Shown: positions 1 through 13,675, counted from the stretch's first letter. The stretch is 64,000 bases of DNA from Chamaea fasciata (GCA_029207755.1 JARCOQ010000007.1:44845656-44909655); one strand, 5' to 3'. Notes: generated from the sequence alone by a model not told the origin. Numbers and translations are program-made.

Positions 1-1818
1 ATTTTCTCTATGATATCACAATTAAGGGTATTTTTGTACTATTTATAATTTGATAGTTCTGAGGAACATATTTCATGTATTCTTTCAAAGTGTTTTCTGT
101 CCTCATGGATATAATTCGGGCCTCAGAAACTCTGTAAGTTATAACCTGGTAAAGTTACAGATTGCAAAAATTCAGGAAGGGTGAGGAACTAATAGAGATC
201 AGATGACATTTATAATATTAGCTTCAGGTTTTAGTGAAGAAAATAATTTAATTAGGAGTAGACTGTAAGCAGTATAGATGACACTTGGAGGAGAAAAACT
301 GCAATAATTAGTGTCACTTGGACTTAGAGAAAGTCTCTTTAAAGATACAGACCTCTGGAATGAGGCTGAAAGAGACTATAAATATTGTAAAATATATTCA
401 CCAAGACCAAGATGAAAAAGGTGGGTTCATCTGGAGAATGTAGTAACATGTCTGCTTAGTCCAAGAGCCAGAAGTTTGGCTAGACACATACTGCAAAAGT
501 TAAAAAAGTAAGAGATTTTTCTGAGCACTGAAATAAGGGAGCGTGTTTGTTTGGTATTACAGGTTTCTTATTGAAAAATGTGGTTCCTGTTTGCTACACA
601 GAGGGGGATAACTACAGTGCTTACAACAGCTTGGGGAAGGCATACTGATTTTTATGCTTTCTACTTTGAGTTGCTCAGCTGCTCTGCACACCAGAGTCAT
701 TTACCTGCTTAGGATGAATGGTTGAGACCCTCTGAGTAACTGCCTGCCTACTCTCTCTCCTTTCTCACTCTCTTGCTCTCTCCCATGTTTTTTCCTCTCC
801 ACTTTCTGAAACAATTGTGTAAGCAGGGTTGCACGTACCTGTGTGTACACATATCTGTATGTGACTGAAATCCTTCTCAACCAGAAATAATTGTAGCAAT
901 AAAAAGAAAACTTCAGTTCCAGTTAGTTGCTATCATAAGAGGAAAGCTTTAGCTTTGCCTTGGGATTGCTCTTCAGGGTCAGACTTTTTTTGCTACCAAG
1001 AATTTGCACAGTTGGAAAGACCACAGTCATGCTGTAACTCAGTAATTCAGTGCCTTCACAATACCTGGGTGGATTGTCCACAGAATCAGCAATTCAGGGC
1101 TGGGGGACTTAGAACAAAGTAACTCATAAAAGAGCATGCAGAAGTGAAAAAAAGACACCTAAACAGAAAGGTAGGAAGGGCTAGGGGCCATCTCTGCTCC
1201 GCTTCTGTGTAGACAGATGATCTCAATGGAGTGATAGTCTATCACCATTTTGGCTCTTGATACTAATTCCACTAATTCAGAAATCCCAGAGAATGGATCA
1301 AGACAGCATCAAGACCTAAAGAGAACAACGAATTTGTTGACAGAAACAGGAATGGAAGACTATAGCTTTTGAAAGAAGATGTTCTTCTAATCAGCTTAAT
1401 AACCACTTTAGTTTATCACTCCAATTAAATTCCTGTTATCTTAACCTTAGAAACCAAAGCCAATCCACATCCTAGGCCTTAAACAGAAATTAATTACTCA
1501 CCTAGAGCAAGCTACCAGTACTTCTGTGTTCACTTTAAACATTTCTGGAAGGCAGACTGACATTTACCTGACATTACTATTTTCTATTTTAAAGTCACAT
1601 CAAATGTTATGGAGCAAACCATTGTCTTAAGCTCTTCATTTTTACCAGGAATAGAATATATTACTGAGTAAATGGCTATGCCTCCTGATAAAACTGAAAC
1701 CTAGCTTTGGAGGTGGGCATTTGGGTCAGGTTTTCCTGGGTTTGATGAGTGTTTTATTTCTTTGTTGGTTTGTGTGCTGTGTCTTTAAAACAGTTTTGCT
1801 AGATAGTTGACGTAGTGA
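1..1818. other. Unique AT-rich sequence, no gene seen
   Basis: Noncoding-looking sequence with no open frame of useful length, no repeat family I recognise and no RNA gene. A short CT-rich run lies at about 751-784. Upstream edge of the solo LTR that starts at 1819. Confidence 0.6.
751..784. repeat. CT-rich low-complexity run
   Basis: A pyrimidine run of mixed CT and CTT units, interrupted and only about 34 bases long. Simple sequence; no function can be read from it. Confidence 0.6.
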
Positions 1819-2360
1819 TGTACTCCAGCTGGATTGTAGTTAGTTGATTTCATAACAGCCCATGTGTTGGTGTGATTTGGACTTGTGAATAAAGGTGTTG
1901 ATGACATACAAATATTTTAGCTGTTGCTGTATGGTGCTTACACAAGGACAAGTCTTTCTCTGACCAAGTTTGTTACTCTGACCCCTCAGTGAGTACACAG
2001 GAAATGGACAAGAGTTTGGGAAAGGGACAACAAGAAGCCAGAACACCTGACCCAAACTGACCAAAGGGGTGCTCTCTACCATGTACTGTTATGCTCAGAA
2101 GCAGAAGCTGTGGATGTTATCCAAAATAGTCGTTGCTCAGACACCACCTGGGCATTGGTCTTGCTTGCGGGGCATGATAAACCATTTTCTTTTTATCACT
2201 TTTCTCCTCTCTTTCTTTCATTAATTACACTGTCTTTATCTCAACCTATGAGGTTTTTTCTCACTTTCAGTCATCTGATTTTCTTCCCCACCCCACTGGA
2301 GAAGGGAGTGAACAAGCAGCTGGGTGGCTGCAAGTTTCTGACCAGGGTAAACACACCACA
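1819..2360 (+). mobile_element. Solo LTR of an avian endogenous retrovirus (ERVL-like), sense on +
   Basis: A 542-bp element that begins TGTACTCC and ends ACCACA. It follows the layout of a common bird LTR: 'ttcataacagcc' and 'gtgttgatgaca' near the 5' end, 'aaactgaccaaaggg' in the middle, and 'acactgtctttatctcaacc' followed by 'ccccaccccactgg' towards the 3' end. The flanks carry a 5-bp duplication with one mismatch (AGTGA at 1814-1818, AGTGG at 2361-2365), as expected for ERVL-type integration. No gag or pol lies beside it, so it is a solo LTR left by recombination. The promoter TATA block found in related copies is lost here ('atgctcagaagcagaagc'), so it is an old, probably inactive copy. 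Family assignment is from memory of bird LTRs; the ends and duplication are seen directly. Confidence 0.8.
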
Positions 2361-3239
2361 AGTGGTACTCCAGGACTGCCAGTGGTTTTGACAAGACATA
2401 GATTACCTCTGTAATAGAAAGGTCAGTATACATTATGTTACCTGTTTCTCTCTTGTCCTTTTTACATAGGTTAGCAACAGTAGGCAAGACTTAGCCTAAG
2501 GACTCCTTGGAAGAAAAACAGTTTTCTTGGTTCTGTAGAACTGTACACAATGATGTTTGAAGAAATTACTGGAAAACACAATTACAAAAATTACTGGCCT
2601 TTAACAAACATTGCTCAAGAGGGCTCCTTTCCTCAACAGAGGTCTTATGAGTTAGAAATCCATGGGTATTCCTCCCTAGCACTGGACACCTTCGTGTGTT
2701 TCTCACAGGGACCCCTTCATGCTAGAGCACAAGTTTGAATTTTCAAATATGTCTCTTCCAGAAATTAACTGATCCTGATGTGGTTAAAAGTTTTCTGATT
2801 ACTGTGCAAGAGAACAGGACAACGTGCTCCATTTTGATGTGTAAATTACTATTCCTAGTGCAATTATATAAAACTATCTGTGATATGATCAAAAACACTG
2901 CTATGAAAGATTTTCCCTAATTTTAGCTTAGAATGTGAGAATGAGAACCTGAAGGAGGTAGTGAATAGAATTCAAATAGTGAAAAAAATGATGGTAAATA
3001 AATGGGAACAGCTGCCGCTATTTAAAACTCTAAGAGCACATTCATGGCAAACAAGATTGCTTTTTAAAACTGTCAATTTTAGCAGGGTAGAAAGTAATGT
3101 TTGTTCTAGTTCATTTCAGAGTTTTTCATAACTAATAAATGTCTTGGCCATAAAAATTACTATTGAAACTGAACAGTTAACAGCCTGACTATTGAACAAT
3201 AAGGCTACTTAAAAAGTTATTTATCAACATAAATTATTT

Positions 3240-3264
3240 TGCATAAATGAGACATTTTTATGCA
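3240..3264. other. Small inverted repeat with octamer-like halves
   Basis: TGCATAAA at 3240-3247 is matched by its reverse complement TTTATGCA at 3257-3264 across a 9-nt spacer. It lies inside the AT-rich block at 3110-3470. Short palindromes of this size also arise by chance, so function is not claimed. Confidence 0.4.
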
Positions 3265-5672
3265 GAACATGATGAAGTAATATGCTGCTGATTTTTATAG
3301 TGCAATACCCTGTAACTAATGGGATTTTTTGAAAAATCATTTCACATTTCTAACAATTTTAGGAGGGAGCTAATGATTTTATATGACAAATGGTTATGCA
3401 AAATAGAATGATTTTGTGCTGTTAATGGCTTCATACAACTAATGAGTGAATACCACTCCTACAATTTTAGTACACATTACTTTCATAGTGATCATTCATC
3501 CTAAAGATATTTTATGCCTTTTGTAAAATTTATTGTGTGCTAGTCCTTTGAAGGATGTATTTCCATATGCTTCTCTTGGTTTTCTGCATACTAATGAATT
3601 TCCAATATGGTTATCACATATTAAAGAGTATACCATGAGAGGCATTATAAAATACTTTCTTTTCACGTTGATTTGATACTGATAGTCCTCTTAATTCACC
3701 TTTCTGACTTTTGTTACTTTAAGATTCTGATCTAGCCCTCTGTTTGTAATCTCCATAGAATGTTATTCTCTGTTCATTTGAGATCTGCTAAGTTCATTTT
3801 TATTTGGAATAAAAATTATAAAACCTCCTTCTCTAGCTTCAAAGAATACAAATAGAATGCTTTATGACATCCAAGTATGTGCCAAGGTGTAAACATTTTT
3901 CTGTACCTAACCAGATAGACTTTTTATTCCTTCACCGTTTGGAAACCAGTAAATATGATCTAAAATATCATAACTATATTCAGAAGAAATTTTGTAAGAT
4001 ATTTCCCAGTTAAACACATGAGCAACAAGTGCAAAGGGATGTCACTTTAACATCATGGAAAGGAGCACAAAGAAAATGTGTGATTCCACCCACAGCTATG
4101 TGGTAGGCTCCTTAGTTTAACCAGCCAGTAAGAAGGAGATAAAATACTCATACACTGTCACCAGAAAGGAGCTGAAAGGAACTCGTTCCTCTATGAAAGC
4201 TGTCAGCAAACTTCCTCTGAGACCTCACAAGGCACTGTACTATTGCTGAACTTTTATCACTCTCATGATGGCCTACGCAGACAAGACAAAGGAGTCAGGC
4301 TTAAATCACCTCACAACCAGTCCAGGTTTTGACTATATCCTCTGCTAAACAAGTAAACCTGGAGCCTTTTTTCCCCAACACTGACTTTCTGACTGTCTTG
4401 CCATACCTTCTTGTCTCTGTCTTCTAATTCCCCTGCACTTTATTAAAGACTTGATTGAACTGACCAGTTTTGTATCTCCTGCAGCTTTCCTCTCAAAAAC
4501 ATTTGCCAAATGAAAACAATGGTTTAAATAACTTTGCTGAGCACAGGTTTGCCCCATTTAAGACTAAATGAAGAACTCATGTTTTATACCTGTGACACCT
4601 TAACAGTAAAATTTGGAAAAAGTCACCGGGAAAGAAAGAAACTGTTTTTTTCATCTTTTTAGCTGCCTCCTAAAACTGTTTTTACATATACCTTCTTCCT
4701 TCAGGAAAATGGAGTCCTGTTAAAGTTAGTCAAATGTAAAAACAAGAGACTCTTTTAGCCCTCTAAAAGGAATGCTGCTTGTTTCTCTCCAAAAAAGGTT
4801 GAAAAGGAGACGATTCCCTGTAAAAATTTTTGGCAGTTATAGAAGATGAATAAGTGATATTTTTAAAATAAAAGCCTTTAAAGATTTCCTTTTTGACCTC
4901 AAATCTTTTGCCATTTTTGACTGAGACCTTTGCTTTAACTGAGGTATTTTGCACTGGTTACTATGATATCCTCAAAATCTGGCCCTAGCTAACATCAGTC
5001 AATCTATGTTTCTGATGAAGACAGTCTCCACCTACCCTTGGAATATCTGCAATCTAATATTCTTTTCTTACAATGTAAAGATATGTTCTGATCAAGACCT
5101 GGGAAATATTTATATAGCCAAATTTGTGCAATTTGAAAGCACTTTCACTGAGCTGTAGAGTACTGTGCCTAGTTGGCTTCTAACATCACCCTAACTAGAC
5201 CCAAGCAAGCTAAGGCATTTCCCACCACACTGCAGCACCCAAAATAGAAATAACTTTCCTCATAAAGCTCTAGACAACAGTATATAGCTCAACAGATATA
5301 GCTCAAAGAAGTAGACATTGTTTTCACCAAGCCCATTTACTAACTTAATTGTGCAACTTTCATTTAGTATTGAAAACACTAAAAATAAAATTAGGAAAAA
5401 ATATTTAACAGAAGCTGTTTATTCAGTTGCTGTATTTCTTCTTGCTCCCCACCAAGCTAATCTGACCTTGAGTCATTCCTACTCAGCTACAAGTATCCAC
5501 CCAGGTTTATCCTAACTCCTGATAGCTATGGAAGGAGAAAGATGAACTAAGGAGGAGGCTAAAAATGTACAACAGGAGAATAACAGCTTCAAAATCTGAA
5601 CTGCCTAGTGCTTTATCTCCCTTTTCAATAGGAATTCTGAACATTTAATGAGAAAAATATCAGAACTCAAAG

Positions 5673-5693
5673 CAAACCAAACCAAACCAAACC
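5673..5693. repeat. (CAAAC)n short tandem repeat
   Basis: About four copies of the 5-bp unit CAAAC. Simple sequence of no evident function. Confidence 0.7.
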
Positions 5694-6622
5694 AGACCTA
5701 GTAACTACATTTGAGTTTTACTCATTACTCATACTTGAAAAATTAGGATAGTGGGAACTCTATTTTGTCAGTAGTTACAAGTCCATCCTTACATGAAAAT
5801 ACTTTTCTCTGATTTGAAAGAAATGTTCTGCTGTTTTAGTTGTTTCACTGAATGTCACACAAGAAACAAGTAACTCAGTAAACTGCTTTCGATGCCTTTG
5901 ACATTTGCCTACCCAGAGTACAGCTGCTACTGCCACCCTTTCAATTTAGTTATTAGCATGATGCAATCCTGAGTATTGCCTTAGATGAAAATTATGAAAT
6001 AAACATAAAAAGAAGTTTCCATTTTCAGTTAGGTGTTGGTTTTCATAGATATTCATATTTTAATACCCCTAATAAAGTGTGCTCCTTCAACAATGCAGAT
6101 AGCTGAAAACAATTCATTGCAGAAAAACAATTTGTTGTGGAATTTTCTTCTCTGGAAAAAAATTTTCCCTCTGAAGGCCTCATTTGCTATGATTCCACAT
6201 GAGATGCCTATGTAACACTGATATATAGAGCCCAGAGGAGATGCACAGAACACTGCAGGATCAAAAGAGGAGGCATAACCTATGAGAATCCTTCTTTTCA
6301 TTTACTCAAGTTATATGCCTTGCACATTTATGCACCTTTATTTATGCACCCTGAACCAAAATAAACTGGCAGATGTGCATATGAAAATCTTAGGTGGTCT
6401 ACTCTCCTGAAAGATCTTGGCAGCACAATTTAATAATTATGTATTATTTATGACTCTACCTAGTACCAGTGGAAACTGAAGTAAAATATGGAGGCATCTG
6501 ATCAAATTTGTCAGTCTTGTTTTAATATAAACTAGCTCTAGCAACTCAAGTATGCTTTTAAAACAATTTACACATTTCATAGCAGTGGAAGCCCTATTTT
6601 CATTGAATTAGTGATGAACTTA

Positions 6623-7415
6623 TCACAGAATCATAGAATTTTTTGGGTTGGAAGGGACCTTAAAGATCATTTACTTCCAATCCCTCTGCCAGGGGAGGGT
6701 TGCCACCCACTAAATTCAGGTTTCTCGGGGCCCCATCCAGCCTGGCCTGGAAGACTTCTAGAGATGGGGCATCCATAACTTCTTTGGCCAACCTGTTCTA
6801 GTGTCTTGCCGCCCTCACAATAAAGGATATCATCCTAACATCTAACTTAAACCTCTCTATCTTACTCTAAAAGTATTCCTCTTTGTTCTACCACTATCTG
6901 CTCATTATAAAAATCACTGTTCCTCTTTTTATAAGCTCCATTTAAGTACTGGAATGCTGCCAAGAGCTGTCCCTGGAGTCTTCTCCATGCTGAACAACCC
7001 CAGCTCTCTTAGCCTATCTTCATAGGAGAGATGCTTCAGCCCTCTGGTAATCTTTGTTGCTCCCTCTGGCCTCTCTCCAACAGGTCCATATCCTTCTTAT
7101 GTCAGGGATTCCATGTCTGGATGTAGCACTCCCAGTGGGGTCTCACCAGAGCAGGGTAGAGGGGGAGGTTGATTTCCCTCACCCTGCTGATCACACTGCT
7201 TTTGATGCAGCCCAGGATTCAATTGACTTCATGGGCTGCAAGTGCACACTGTCAGCTTTTCATCCATCAGAACCTCAAAATTCTTCTCCACAGAAGTGCT
7301 CTCAGTGAGTCCTTCTCCCAGCCTGTATCCTTGTTTGGGATTGCCCTGACCCAGCTGCGGCACCTTGCACTTGGACTTCTTGGAATTTATTAGGTACTCA
7401 TAGGCCCACCACTGG
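6623..7415 (-). mobile_element. CR1 LINE, 5'-truncated, 3' end intact (minus strand)
   Basis: The + strand shows the antisense CR1 3' end: tail 'tcacagaatcatagaatt' at 6623, then 'gggttggaagggacct', 'ccatccagcctggcctgg', 'gagatggggcatcc', 'ggagagatgcttcagccctctg', 'ggtctcaccagagcagggtagag' and 'caccttgcacttggacttcttgg'. The element is therefore transcribed on the minus strand and lacks everything upstream of the ORF2 C-terminal region. On the minus strand around 7230-7435 a 68-codon frame keeps recognisable ORF2 C-terminal residues (for example 'KCKVPQLGQGNPKQGYRLG'). The subfamily looks CR1-J-like, which is common in neoavian birds. It is dead: several indels break the reading frame. Confidence 0.9.
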
Positions 7416-10390
7416 ATTTGGGAATGTACAGCCACACTACCATAAAGGCAGACTAGTCCAGAGGTAACAAGGAGCTCATGTTATGCCTTACAGAGCTATC
7501 TCACTTCTTTGCAGTTTCAGGCTTCCAGCTTTTGTCAAGCAGGGTATGGTCTCACAAAATGAGTTATTTGCTTGTGTTCATTCATTGGATCTTACACATT
7601 TTAGTTTGAATTTTGATTAAACAAGTAACTCAGACTCAAGAAACATTACTAAACTGTTGTTTAATCTCAGGGTGTCTTCTTGTTTGTGTGTGTTCTGCTA
7701 GTTAAAAGCCAACTTCAGGTAAGCTGGTCAACAGCACAGACAGAACAAACTTCCTGGACTTACCAAATCAAAAAACAGATGTTGCTTTATTACATGAAAT
7801 CAAGGAATTGCCATAATATTTTCCATGATGAAAAATCATGAAGTTTTAGATCTCCTTATAAATATTAATTGTCATTTAATTTCAGCTGATATGACCATAA
7901 TGAATCAAGGTTCTGCATATGTGGATATCTGGCTGCATAAACAGAAAATAGTAAGCAAGATGAAGTAGTATCAAAAATGTGTTTAAATTCTCCTTCCTGT
8001 TTTACTGTAACTATCAGGATAACACTGTCTTGAATATTAAAAAGGCTCTTTGAGTGGGCCACAAGTGATAACCTACAAAAGGAAATTAATGGGAGAAAGG
8101 AAACTGTGAAATCAGAAAATATATTTTTCACCCGGAAGGCACCACAAGCACGTCTCAAATCAAATAAAGAATTCATTCATTTGTATCTTTTCCTCTACAT
8201 GACCTCAACCTGATCCACATGCAACAAGCTGGGACTTTATTTCACAAGGGGCAGGGCATCCCCTAGGCCTCCCCAGGTGTGTATGGCTGGACTACACAGG
8301 CAGAACACAAAGCAAAGAAATTAAAGACACATATGTCTTAACCCTAGACCAAATTTATGACATTTCCTGTTACAGACATACAGAAAATTTCCTTTTTAAA
8401 GAACTTTGCCAGAAAACATTTTTTCCCTCCACTTTAAAGTAAAGTAGAAGGATTTTTGGTGAAATTATAAATGCTCTACAGAGTCATGCTCTGTACAACT
8501 GGACCATACCTATGTAAACATTGCCCCTTTTTGTTCAGTGAGTTAAATTCATCTGTTTGGGCTAATATACGACTTTCAGTCCAAATTGTCATTCACAAGA
8601 AAATATAAAGTTAGTCCACCATTACTGTTTAATTTGCAGTTTTACTTACACATGTGCTTTTGTACTATGTGCTATGTACCATGTAGTGTGCTAAAAGTTT
8701 TCAGACTTTGATTAGAAATATTTACGCACCATAATTTTCAATCATAATTTTTCATTCCATATATTAAATGCTATCATTGCCTCACCCTGTACAAGGGGTT
8801 GTAAGGATCAAGCAAAACTGTGGTTTACAATAAGATAAATTCCATAAAGGATGGAACTTTTAATTTTTAATCTTGGAATCTGAAGCACAAAGAACTTGTG
8901 TATGATACACATATTTATAACACACAGATTTATAGGTTGCAATTTGCTCAGCCATTGAATTTTTGGGAGTCTTATCATTAAAGCAGAGCGAAATCAATTG
9001 CCATATTAGAAAAATTTGCCATTGATATCAATTTCCAATCATTAAATCTATTGAGACACTCTAAATTTATTATAGACAGAGATGATCTGTTTAGACCCAC
9101 AACCCAATTCCTGCATAGGCAAATCTACAGACGACATTAAGAAAACATTAAAGGAGAAACCAGCCACAGTGAACCATGGAAGTGAAAAGGCATGGCAGAG
9201 CATTCTCTTGTACTCCAATGCATGAAATAATTCCTGCAAAGTAGCTCAAAAACAAAGCAAGGGCACAGAAGAGAGTGAAGCTCTAAGTGCTGCCATCACA
9301 GGACCAGTTGACCTTGAGGGATGTGCATGTCAAAGGTCAATATTGAAAATGTCTTGAGTGCTTTTAATGACTTTAATTGCTTTGGCATATGCTGTTTCTC
9401 AAATAGGACTTTATTATGACTAATAATATGCTTGTCAATTTTCAAAATCCTACCTAAACTGCAGCAGGACAAAGCAATTGCTGAATCCTTTTTTTTTTCT
9501 TTTTTTTTTTTTAATTCTCTCTTAGACTCTAACGTAACAAATAGAGGGAAGTCTGACACAGAAGAGGGAATACATCAGAAAAATTCAATGATGAACTGCT
9601 GAAATGGTTATGAGTGTCCCAGTTCTCAGTGCTAGCCATAGACATGCATGAATGCGTGGCTGTTTTTTTGGTCTGTTTCTCAGAACTCACCTTCCTCAAT
9701 GCCTTCTCCACTCTCCTGTACTCACTTTGAGCCAGCCAATCAAAGACCCTAAATACTATTGTAAAATGGAAAAGGGAAAAACCACTGGTGTGCTGGAAGA
9801 GGAGGATAAAAGGCAGGTTTTCCCACCACTGGAACCCTCTTCTATTAATCCTATCATTCTAAAACAACCAGTGATAAACCATTTTTCAGGCAGCTCTTCA
9901 GACTGCCACCAAAAAGTCTCTGTATTTTCCAGAAGTTCAATTATATGCAAATGTTGTCAGAGCTGCTGGAGATAAAGGCATGCAGCAAGTTCCTTTGTAG
10001 GTTTAATTTTTGTTCTTCCTGGCAGTTTTCATTAGCCTACAAGTCATTAGGCTACAGTCAGAATATAAGGAAAAACAATAATTAAAATGGAAAATGTCAT
10101 GCAAAATTAATTGTCAAATATATCTGGAAACAAACCCTGCATAAAGGTTTCTTTATGAACAACTGTACACATAATTTTATTCTTACAGTCACAAATGCAT
10201 CTTACCATACAAATCAGGCGGAATCGATTGAATCCCAATATAAAGCTCTTTATTTCACTTATTTTTTTTTGTTTTCTATAAACACAGTGCCTTCTTCATG
10301 TCTCATTCCACAGAGTTTTTTGCATCGCTATCTGACACTTTTTGTATGTCCTAGACTTTTGATACTGTGATCTTTTTTTTTTTTTATTTT
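7416..10390. other. Unique sequence, no gene seen
   Basis: About 3 kb with no supported gene. A T-rich run lies at 9489-9512. AT-rich words at about 10025-10130 ('caataattaaaatgg', 'gcaaaattaattgtc') could belong to a conserved noncoding element. Frames of 103 and 107 codons at 7865-8176 (-) and 9652-9975 (+) show no domain, no family resemblance and no clear splice context. Confidence 0.55.
9489..9512. repeat. T-rich tract
   Basis: Two T runs separated by a single C. Low-complexity sequence; no tail or transposon body is attached that I can recognise. Confidence 0.7.
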
Positions 10391-11395
10391 CACAGAATCA
10401 TAAAATACCAGGTTGAAAGGGACCTCAAGGATCAACCTTTTTTGGTCATGGCAAGATGGCCTGGCACCCTGTCTTTCTGGATCTTAAAGGTGTCCAACAC
10501 TGGGCAATCTACCAATGGGAAGATTATTCCAATGGCTGATTGCTCTTTTGAAAATATTTCCTCTTGAGTCCAATTGGAATCTCCCCAGGAGTAAGAGGAG
10601 CCCAACACCCCTCACCTTTTCCAGGTGATTCCTTGTGAAAAGGGAGTCTCCATCTTTTTTGTAGCCATCCTTCAAATACAGGAGCATGGTGATAATGTCT
10701 TATCTAAGCCTTCTTTTCTCAAGGCTGAACAAATCCATTTCGCTCACCCTTTCCTCCAGTTTCCCAGTCCTCAAATCCATCCTGTGGTCCTTCTCCAGAC
10801 TCTTTCCAGCCTGTGCACAGATTTTTTTTATAGTGGTGACCAAAACTGAAAACACTATCCCAGCCTGACCAGCATGGAGTAGGGGGTGAAAATGTCATCT
10901 TTGATGACCATCATCTGCTGGTGACGCTGTTGTTGATGCAGCCCAGCATTTTCTTGGTTCCCTTTGCCACAGCAGCATGGTGCTCTGTTACTGAGCTGCT
11001 TGCCCACCAGGACCTCCTGAATAAATAAGCCTTTGTTATGTTTTCCCAGTTACATGACCTTACACTCATCATTGTTGAACTTAGGGTTAACGTTCTTGCT
11101 AGCCCACTCTTCCAGTCTCTCCGGGTCTTTCCACAGGATGGCTCTCACTTTTTAAGTGTGAGAATTCACTTCTTTGGGCCTATTGACAAACTTGGTCAGC
11201 ATACACTTGATCACACCCTCCAAATTGCTTCTTAAGATATTGAACAGTGTTGGGCCTACTATCAATAGCTAGGGACCCCCTAACCTGACAGGCTGCTGGT
11301 AGGAAAAGGAGCTACTTACCCCTCCACTCTGGGTGCTGCCTGTCAGCCAGTTCCCCACCCACCACACAGACCACTTTTTGTTAATCTTCTCTAAA
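10391..11395 (-). mobile_element. Old CR1 LINE copy, 5'-truncated (minus strand)
   Basis: Antisense CR1 on +: tail 'cacagaatcataaaatacc' at 10391, 'ggttgaaagggacctcaagg', 'gattattccaatggctgattg', 'agttggaatctccccaggagta' type sequence, 'gatgcagcccagcattttcttgg', 'tgaacttagggtta', 'ttgaacagtgttgggcctac' and 'gtcagccagttccccacccac'. The order matches a CR1 3' untranslated region and ORF2 C-terminal half. Divergence is clearly greater than in the copies at 6.6 and 53 kb, and the subfamily seems different (closer to older CR1-F/X-like types). Sequence from about 11395 to 11640 may be a further, very decayed part of the same element, but I cannot align it with confidence. Confidence 0.85.
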
Positions 11396-13672
11396 TAGAT
11401 TCATGGTTACTTGCAAACCTGGCCTACCTACTAAAACATATGTCAAGAGCCTTTTTTCGTTTGGATTTTTATAATTTACCCAACAGTCTAATAATTTCAT
11501 TTTAACTGGACTACCTGAAAAAATACCAGTCAGTTTTCCCTGATTGTTATACTTTTTTATGGCTTTTATTAAGGTGCTTGTAGGCAGAGCCCATTTCATA
11601 TTGTCCATATTATCCATATCAATATCCATATTATTTCATTAACTGTAATCCCTCCTGCAAGCTTCTGCCTCATTTTTATTTTCCTCAAGATAGCCTACCT
11701 CACAGGTCTGCGGGGAGTGTTTTTGGCCCACTGCCAGATGATCAAATGTTCCACCTCTATTATCTTTGTAAATATTGAATACAGACTGCACAAATGTGAT
11801 AATTTTTCTTATAAATGTAATAATCCTGCAGCAGTTTTTTCTAGCATATCAGAATTAACTGTTCTCCATTTTTATGCATGAATGTGTTACAAATCTCTTG
11901 AATCTATCTCTGTTCACATAGGAGTACAGATGGTATGGGAAGTGAGCATAAAGTTTCCCACTTGGGAGTTTGTTATGTTTAGAGAGATGTAACTCCTGCT
12001 CTAAATGCTACAAACGTAAAGGGACTTTAAGCATCAGTGGGATATCACTGTGCAAGAGGGGAAGGGAGAATAAACTAATGAGGCACTACATAGGAGTTCT
12101 TTATTCCCTCACAGTTTTTTGTTTTCTGGGTAAGAAATGTGATTGCATGCAAAGGTAGATAAGTGCTTGCCCCATTATTCATGAATGTGGACTGCACAGT
12201 GTTTATCCAACAGCAAAGACTGCACACCAGCCCAGAATAGCCCTGGAGGCACCTGCCATCAGTGCTCTGGGCAAGCAGATGGTTGATTGGTTGATGGCAG
12301 CAACCAATGGATGGCTGCTTGCAAAAAGGTAGCTTGCTCTGCTACCTTTATCACTCAAGAGTCTGTTTTTAGTCTACTGAAAGCACTAGTCACTAGCTGG
12401 AGCTTAGAATAGCTCTACCTTAACATACACCTTCAGAGCACAGTGACATGGTGTCATCTCAGGTGTAACTCCATAGAAAACCACTGCAGAATTCATCATA
12501 TTAACTGCATGTCTGCTAGAAACCAGGAAAGCTCCTGCTAGGTGAGTTTTGATCATTTTCTATGTAACAGCAGGAGGGGCCACATACTAATACAAGTTGC
12601 TCCTTGACCTTGTTTGATAGGTACCTATTTTTACCTATTTTCTTCTTCTCTCCCTTTCCAGACAGTCTTTCTAAACTATTTGCTTCTATGCAGAACTAAT
12701 TTATCATGTGCAGTCAGAAGCTTGATCATGTTCATTACACACAGGTGACCTTCAACTCAGTGATTACCTTCTGCTTATTTCAACCTTGAAAGCTATCTCA
12801 ATCAAGACTGTGATCATCAGACAGGCTAAAGGCAAGAAGCACATTCTTTGTTAAAAGGTCATTCTCAATCATTTTCAATCCTTTTGGTAAGTTGGTTGTA
12901 GAGGCCATAAATAATGTTGGAATAGCAAGGCCTCCCACTAATTTTATGAAGCACATTTGTAATTATTTGCTCTTTCCTGCTTCTGGGCTGCAACTTTTCT
13001 AAGGTTGTTACTTAACCTTGGACATGCTTAGATTTGATAAGGTTTCCCCTGTGGACAGGAATTAAGATTTGACAAGCAATGTAGAGAACTCAGTAATATT
13101 TTTCTAAACAATCTGACAAAAATCAGTAAAGTTTTATTTCTTTTCAGTGTTTGACTGTGTTTATTCTGACATTTATGATTCTAACTGCCAAAAATATCCT
13201 GAAAACTGCATAGTAAACATGGGGAGGAAACATGGTGAACAGAGAGCTAGAAAAGGAACAGTGGAGTCAAGCAAAATCCTGTCTTTAAAACAGCAGTAAG
13301 CAATTCACTGTGCATTTTGGCAAGTGTTTACAGATGCGAGAGAAGAAAGATTTTATTTTTTCACAAAGATATCACTTAAATAAGCATGTGCTGAAATAAA
13401 TATATTGAAAAAACATAGAAAGGGATTTATGTCTACAGAGAACATACAGAAAAGTAAAAGCATGCAGAAGTATAGAGCTGTAAAAGAAGTAGACAGAAAT
13501 ACATTCACACAACCGATAAGAAAAGTAAATTCAGTAGTCAGGTAACATCTTGCTGCATAGAATGAAAAATGGCTGCAGTCTCATTGCCAGCTGGGGAATT
13601 TAATTTTGCCTGGCCAGTATCACAGTCTACACAACACTAAAACACAGTAGAAAATATAAAAATATCTATGAA

Positions 13673-13675
<3 letters not shown>
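11396..13675. other. Unique sequence, no gene seen
   Basis: The first 250 bases may be the decayed 5' continuation of the CR1 ending near 11395. The rest contains no frame, repeat or RNA gene that I can support. Confidence 0.5.

Larger units (their letters stand above)
2361..6622. other. Unique AT-rich sequence, no gene seen
   Basis: About 4.3 kb between an LTR and a CR1. No convincing gene, RNA gene or recognised repeat apart from a tiny (CAAAC)n run at 5673. The block at about 3110-3470 is very AT-rich with homeodomain-like and octamer-like words and reads like a possible conserved noncoding element (see findings). Confidence 0.6.

Noticed and set aside
11396..11640. Possible continuation of the old CR1
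   Set aside because: Words such as 'tatgtcaagagcc' are suggestive of the CR1 ORF2 region, but I could not align the rest, so the element was ended at about 11395.
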